Origin: an uncultured bacterium
GTDB lineage: Bacteria > Desulfobacterota > Desulfovibrionia > Desulfovibrionales > Desulfovibrionaceae
DNA: 8,034 bases
Assembly (NCBI GenBank): GCA_905215675.1
Contig: CAJMRA010000100.1
Coordinates: 1 to 8,034 of the forward strand
Reading direction: 5' to 3'
The position numbers and the translations under genes were made by a program. Position 1 is the first letter of the stretch. Each line of letters opens with the position of its first letter. Below are positions 5,622-8,034 of the stretch, piece after piece. The notes beneath the pieces were generated by a model. The model did no database searches, was not told where the DNA came from, and was given only the letters and a program-made list of their open reading frames with translations.

Positions 5622-8002
5622 ACAGCGCCCAGCACCCGCGCGGGGAGGACATGCGCGGAAATCCTCCCCGCGACAGGCCGCCGAAACGATATGCCGTGAC
5701 GCGCCCCTCCCTGCTTGTAGCGGCGGCGGCCGCCTGTGCGGCCTGTCTGCTGTACGGTCTGCTGTGCCTCCGGCTGTGGCTGTTCCTGGCGCCCTGCCCG
5801 TCGCCGCTGGAAGGCGTTTCCTTTTCCCGGCTGGTGCAGGATCGTCAGGGGGTCATGCTGCGTCTTTCGCTGGCGGAGGATCAGAAGTATCGCCTGCGCC
5901 TGCGTCTTGACGACATTCCTCCCGACGCCGTAGCCACAGTGCTGCGCTATGAGGACCGGTATTTTTACTCTCATCCCGGCGTCAATCCCGCGGCGCTGTG
6001 CCGGGCGGCCCTGACCATGCTCCTCGGCGGGCGGCGCATGGGCGGTTCCACCATCACCATGCAGACGGCGCGGCTCATCTGGCGTCTGGAAACAGGCTCG
6101 CCGGGCGACAAGATTCGCCAGATGCTGTTGGCCCTGCTGCTGGAACAGCGCTGGAGCAAGGACGAGATACTGGAAACCTATTTCAACCTTGCGCCCTACG
6201 GCGGCAACGTGGAAGGACTGGAAGCGGCGGCGCGCGTCTATTTCCACAAGACGGCAAGCCGCCTGACGCCGGAAGAGGTGCTGGCGCTGACGCCTGTGCC
6301 GCAGCATCCCGCGCGACGGCGACCGGCGGCGGACAATCCCGATTTCACGGCCGCCATGCGCCGCCTGCGCCGACTCTGGTTTCATGACGGCGAACTTGCG
6401 CCCCTGCGGGTATACGGACCGGCCGATCTGCCCTTTGAAGCGCCGCACGTCTGCGCGGAACTGCTGTCCCGGCCCGGACCGGCCGTGCTGACCGCCACGC
6501 TCGACGCGGCGACGCAGCGCAGGGTGGAGCGGGCCCTGCGGCGCTTTGCGGAACAGAACGCCCCCTACGGCCTGAACAATGCCGCCGCCCTGCTGCTGCA
6601 CTGGCCCAGCATGGAAATACGGGCGCTGGCGGGCTCGGCCGATTTTGCCGACGCGACCATTGACGGGCAGGTGGACGGCACGCGGGCGCGCCGTTCCCCC
6701 GGCTCCACGCTCAAGCCCTTCATTTACGCGCTGGCGCTGGATCAGGGCCTCATCCATCCCCGGACGCTGCTGCTGGATACGCCCCGCAGCTTTTCCGGCT
6801 ATGATCCGGAGAATTTCGACGGCGGTTTTCGCGGCCCCATCGCGGCGGCCGACGCCCTGCGCGCCAGCCGCAACGTCCCGGCGCTGACGCTGGCCGCGCG
6901 TCTCGCCCCGCCGGGCCTTTACGGCTTTCTGCGCTCGGCGGGCGTCCGCTTTGCCGAAAACGAGGAACACTACGGCCTGAGTCTGGTGCTCGGCGGCGCG
7001 GAAACCACCATGCGCGAGCTGACGCGGCTTTACGCCATGCTGGCCAACAGGGGCGTCCTCCGCCCGCTGCGGCTTGTGCGCGGCGCGCCCGCCGGACAGG
7101 ACGCGCGTCCGCTGCTCTCGCCCGAAGCGGCGCTTGTCACCCTGTCCATGCTGGAGAATCCCGCCGTTCACGTGCGCTCCCGACAGGGACGCCGTCTGCC
7201 GCTGCGCCTCAAGACAGGCACTTCCAACGGCTTCCGCGACGCCTGGTCCGTGGGGGTGTTCGGTCCCTATGTTCTGGCCGTGTGGGTGGGCAATTTCAAC
7301 AACGACGCCAACCCGCTTCTGGTGGGGGGACGCGTGGCCGCGCCCCTGCTGCAACGTATCGCCGCCGACATCGCCGCGTCGGAAAATCTGGATGATCCGC
7401 TGCAACTGCCCCTGCCGGGGCTGAATGTCGCCCGCCTGCCGGTCTGCGCCGATACGGGCGATATCGACACCTCCCTTTGCCGGGACACGACGGAAACCTG
7501 GTTCATTCCCGGCGTCTCCCCCATTCGGCCCACCGGTATCCGCCGCCTCATTCTGGTGGATACGCGCACCGGCCTGCGCGCCTGCTCCCCCGACGCTCCG
7601 CATGTGGAAAAACGCGTTCAGGAGTTCTGGCCCAGCGAGCTTGCGTCCATGTTCGCCGCCGCGGGCATGGCCCGTCCCACCCCGCCGCCGCTCGACCCGC
7701 GCTGCCGCCCCGAAGGCGCGCTCCCCGGCGCGGCGCCGGTCATCCTGCAACCCAAGGCGGGCCTCGTCCATCACCTGCGCCCGCAAGCCCCCCGCCGGAC
7801 GCTGATCCTGCTGGCGCACGCCGACGCGGGCGTCCGCACGCTCCACTGGTTTGCCGACGGCCGCCTGATCGGCACGAGCGCCCCCGGCGAGCCGCTCGCC
7901 TGGGAAACCGGCCCCGGCGCCCGTCTGCTGCGCGTGGTCGACGACGCGGGGCGTGCCGCCACCCGCCGGGTTGTCATCCGCATGCTGCCGCAGGACCGCT
8001 AG
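5618..8002 (+). CDS. pbpC: Penicillin-binding protein 1C (class A peptidoglycan synthase)
   Basis: Bifunctional inner-membrane enzyme that polymerises lipid II into glycan strands and cross-links stem peptides in the periplasm. Length is 794 residues (E. coli PbpC about 770). A basic, proline-rich cytoplasmic tail (1-30) precedes one membrane segment (about 31-51). The GT51 domain shows EDRYFYSHPG with catalytic Glu112, GGSTITMQ (142-149), DKIRQ (164-168), SKDEILETYFN (180-190) and GLEAAARVYFHK (200 on). The transpeptidase domain shows SPGSTLKPF with nucleophile Ser363 and Lys366, SRN (417-419) and KTGTS (532-536), all intact. Next come a paired-cysteine segment (Cys610, Cys621), WFIPGVSP, and a C-terminal PbpC-specific domain (about 709-790) with WFADGRLIGTSAPGEPLAW. 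The ATG at 5618 overlaps the upstream stop codon and suits translational coupling; an in-frame ATG at 5651 is the alternative. Adjacency to an A2M gene is the classic context of pbpC. Confidence 0.96.
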   Translation: MNSAQHPRGEDMRGNPPRDRPPKRYAVTRPSLLVAAAAACAACLLYGLLCLRLWLFLAPCPSPLEGVSFSRLVQDRQGVMLRLSLAEDQKYRLRLRLDDIPPDAVATVLRYEDRYFYSHPGVNPAALCRAALTMLLGGRRMGGSTITMQTARLIWRLETGSPGDKIRQMLLALLLEQRWSKDEILETYFNLAPYGGNVEGLEAAARVYFHKTASRLTPEEVLALTPVPQHPARRRPAADNPDFTAAMRRLRRLWFHDGELAPLRVYGPADLPFEAPHVCAELLSRPGPAVLTATLDAATQRRVERALRRFAEQNAPYGLNNAAALLLHWPSMEIRALAGSADFADATIDGQVDGTRARRSPGSTLKPFIYALALDQGLIHPRTLLLDTPRSFSGYDPENFDGGFRGPIAAADALRASRNVPALTLAARLAPPGLYGFLRSAGVRFAENEEHYGLSLVLGGAETTMRELTRLYAMLANRGVLRPLRLVRGAPAGQDARPLLSPEAALVTLSMLENPAVHVRSRQGRRLPLRLKTGTSNGFRDAWSVGVFGPYVLAVWVGNFNNDANPLLVGGRVAAPLLQRIAADIAASENLDDPLQLPLPGLNVARLPVCADTGDIDTSLCRDTTETWFIPGVSPIRPTGIRRLILVDTRTGLRACSPDAPHVEKRVQEFWPSELASMFAAAGMARPTPPPLDPRCRPEGALPGAAPVILQPKAGLVHHLRPQAPRRTLILLAHADAGVRTLHWFADGRLIGTSAPGEPLAWETGPGARLLRVVDDAGRAATRRVVIRMLPQDR
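5639..5672 (+). promoter_or_regulatory. Perfect 11-bp inverted repeat (hairpin) at the start of pbpC
   Basis: The arm CGCGGGGAGGA (5639-5649) is exactly complementary to TCCTCCCCGCG (5662-5672), with a 12-base loop (5650-5661). Nine of the 11 pairs are G-C. The left arm buries the Shine-Dalgarno-like sequence and the loop holds the ATG at 5651. The stem begins 18 bases after the pbpC ATG/TGA overlap. No T-run follows, so it is not an intrinsic terminator. An RNA structure that tunes pbpC translation is the likeliest role if it is functional. Confidence 0.6.
5642..5653 (+). promoter_or_regulatory. Shine-Dalgarno-like GGGGAGGA before alternative pbpC start ATG at 5651
   Basis: GGGGAGGA (5642-5649) is the strongest Shine-Dalgarno match near the pbpC start. 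It lies one base before an in-frame ATG (5651-5653, codon 12 of the longer form). That spacing is shorter than usual, which counts against 5651 as the main start. A protein from 5651 would keep the membrane anchor and all domains and lose only 11 cytoplasmic residues. Confidence 0.35.
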
Positions 8003-8034
8003 AGCCTGTTGACATTGTTGGGGGGAAGGAAACC
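8003..8034 (+). promoter_or_regulatory. Start of intergenic tail: TTGACA box and purine-rich stretch
   Basis: After the pbpC stop (TAG, 8000-8002) only 32 bases remain. They contain a consensus -35-like TTGACA (8009-8014) and a purine-rich GGGGGGAAGGA ending at 8030 that could serve as a Shine-Dalgarno sequence for a gene just beyond the edge. No -10 box fits between them and no hairpin terminator is present. The evidence is slight. Confidence 0.2.

Noticed and set aside
5639..5672. Intrinsic terminator at the gene junction
   Set aside because: The stem is strong, but the bases after it (ACAGGCCGCC) contain no T-run, and the downstream gene is an overlapping operon partner.
5721..5735. GC-rich palindrome GGCGGCCGCC region as a regulatory site
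   Set aside because: It encodes the alanine-rich membrane segment of PbpC and is explained by repeated GCG/GCC codons.
5504..7846. Open frame of 780 codons on the minus strand, antisense to pbpC
   Set aside because: It mirrors pbpC, whose catalytic motifs are all intact. The translation is low-complexity and arginine-rich, without family features, and it crosses the gene junction.

Overview
The window holds two genes on the + strand, head to tail, covering almost all of it. The first encodes a very large exported alpha-2-macroglobulin (A2M) family protein and is open at the left edge. The second is pbpC, encoding penicillin-binding protein 1C, a class A peptidoglycan synthase. They overlap by four bases (ATGA, 5618-5621). 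This is the bacterial A2M-pbpC pair known from E. coli yfhM-pbpC. In that model, PbpC repairs peptidoglycan in a damaged envelope while the macroglobulin traps proteases entering the periplasm.

Layout: 3-5621 A2M protein (signal-peptide core, MG2 domain, bait-region domain, MG7-like domain, thioester-domain fold, C-terminal MG10 domain); 5618-8002 PbpC (short cytoplasmic tail, one membrane anchor, GT51 transglycosylase, transpeptidase, PbpC-type C-terminal domain); 8003-8034 a short tail with a TTGACA box and a purine-rich stretch. No tRNA, rRNA, CRISPR array or complete mobile element is visible, and no stretch over 300 bases lacks a gene.

The organism appears to be a high-GC Gram-negative bacterium: the pair is a diderm periplasmic system and codon third positions are mostly G or C. 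Overall codon style would suit Desulfovibrionaceae or a relative, but that is an impression, not a demonstration.

Three things stand out. First, the A2M protein sits in the usual pbpC context but has lost the thioester cysteine: the CxEQ site reads G-V-E-Q, with a Cys four residues upstream. It therefore cannot form the normal thioester, although the rest of the fold looks intact. Second, its visible export signal has no lipobox cysteine, so it looks like a soluble periplasmic protein, unlike the lipoprotein YfhM. Third, a perfect 11-bp inverted repeat lies just after the gene junction. Its left arm contains a GGGGAGGA Shine-Dalgarno-like sequence and its loop contains an alternative in-frame pbpC start codon, which suggests translational control of the PbpC-to-A2M ratio.
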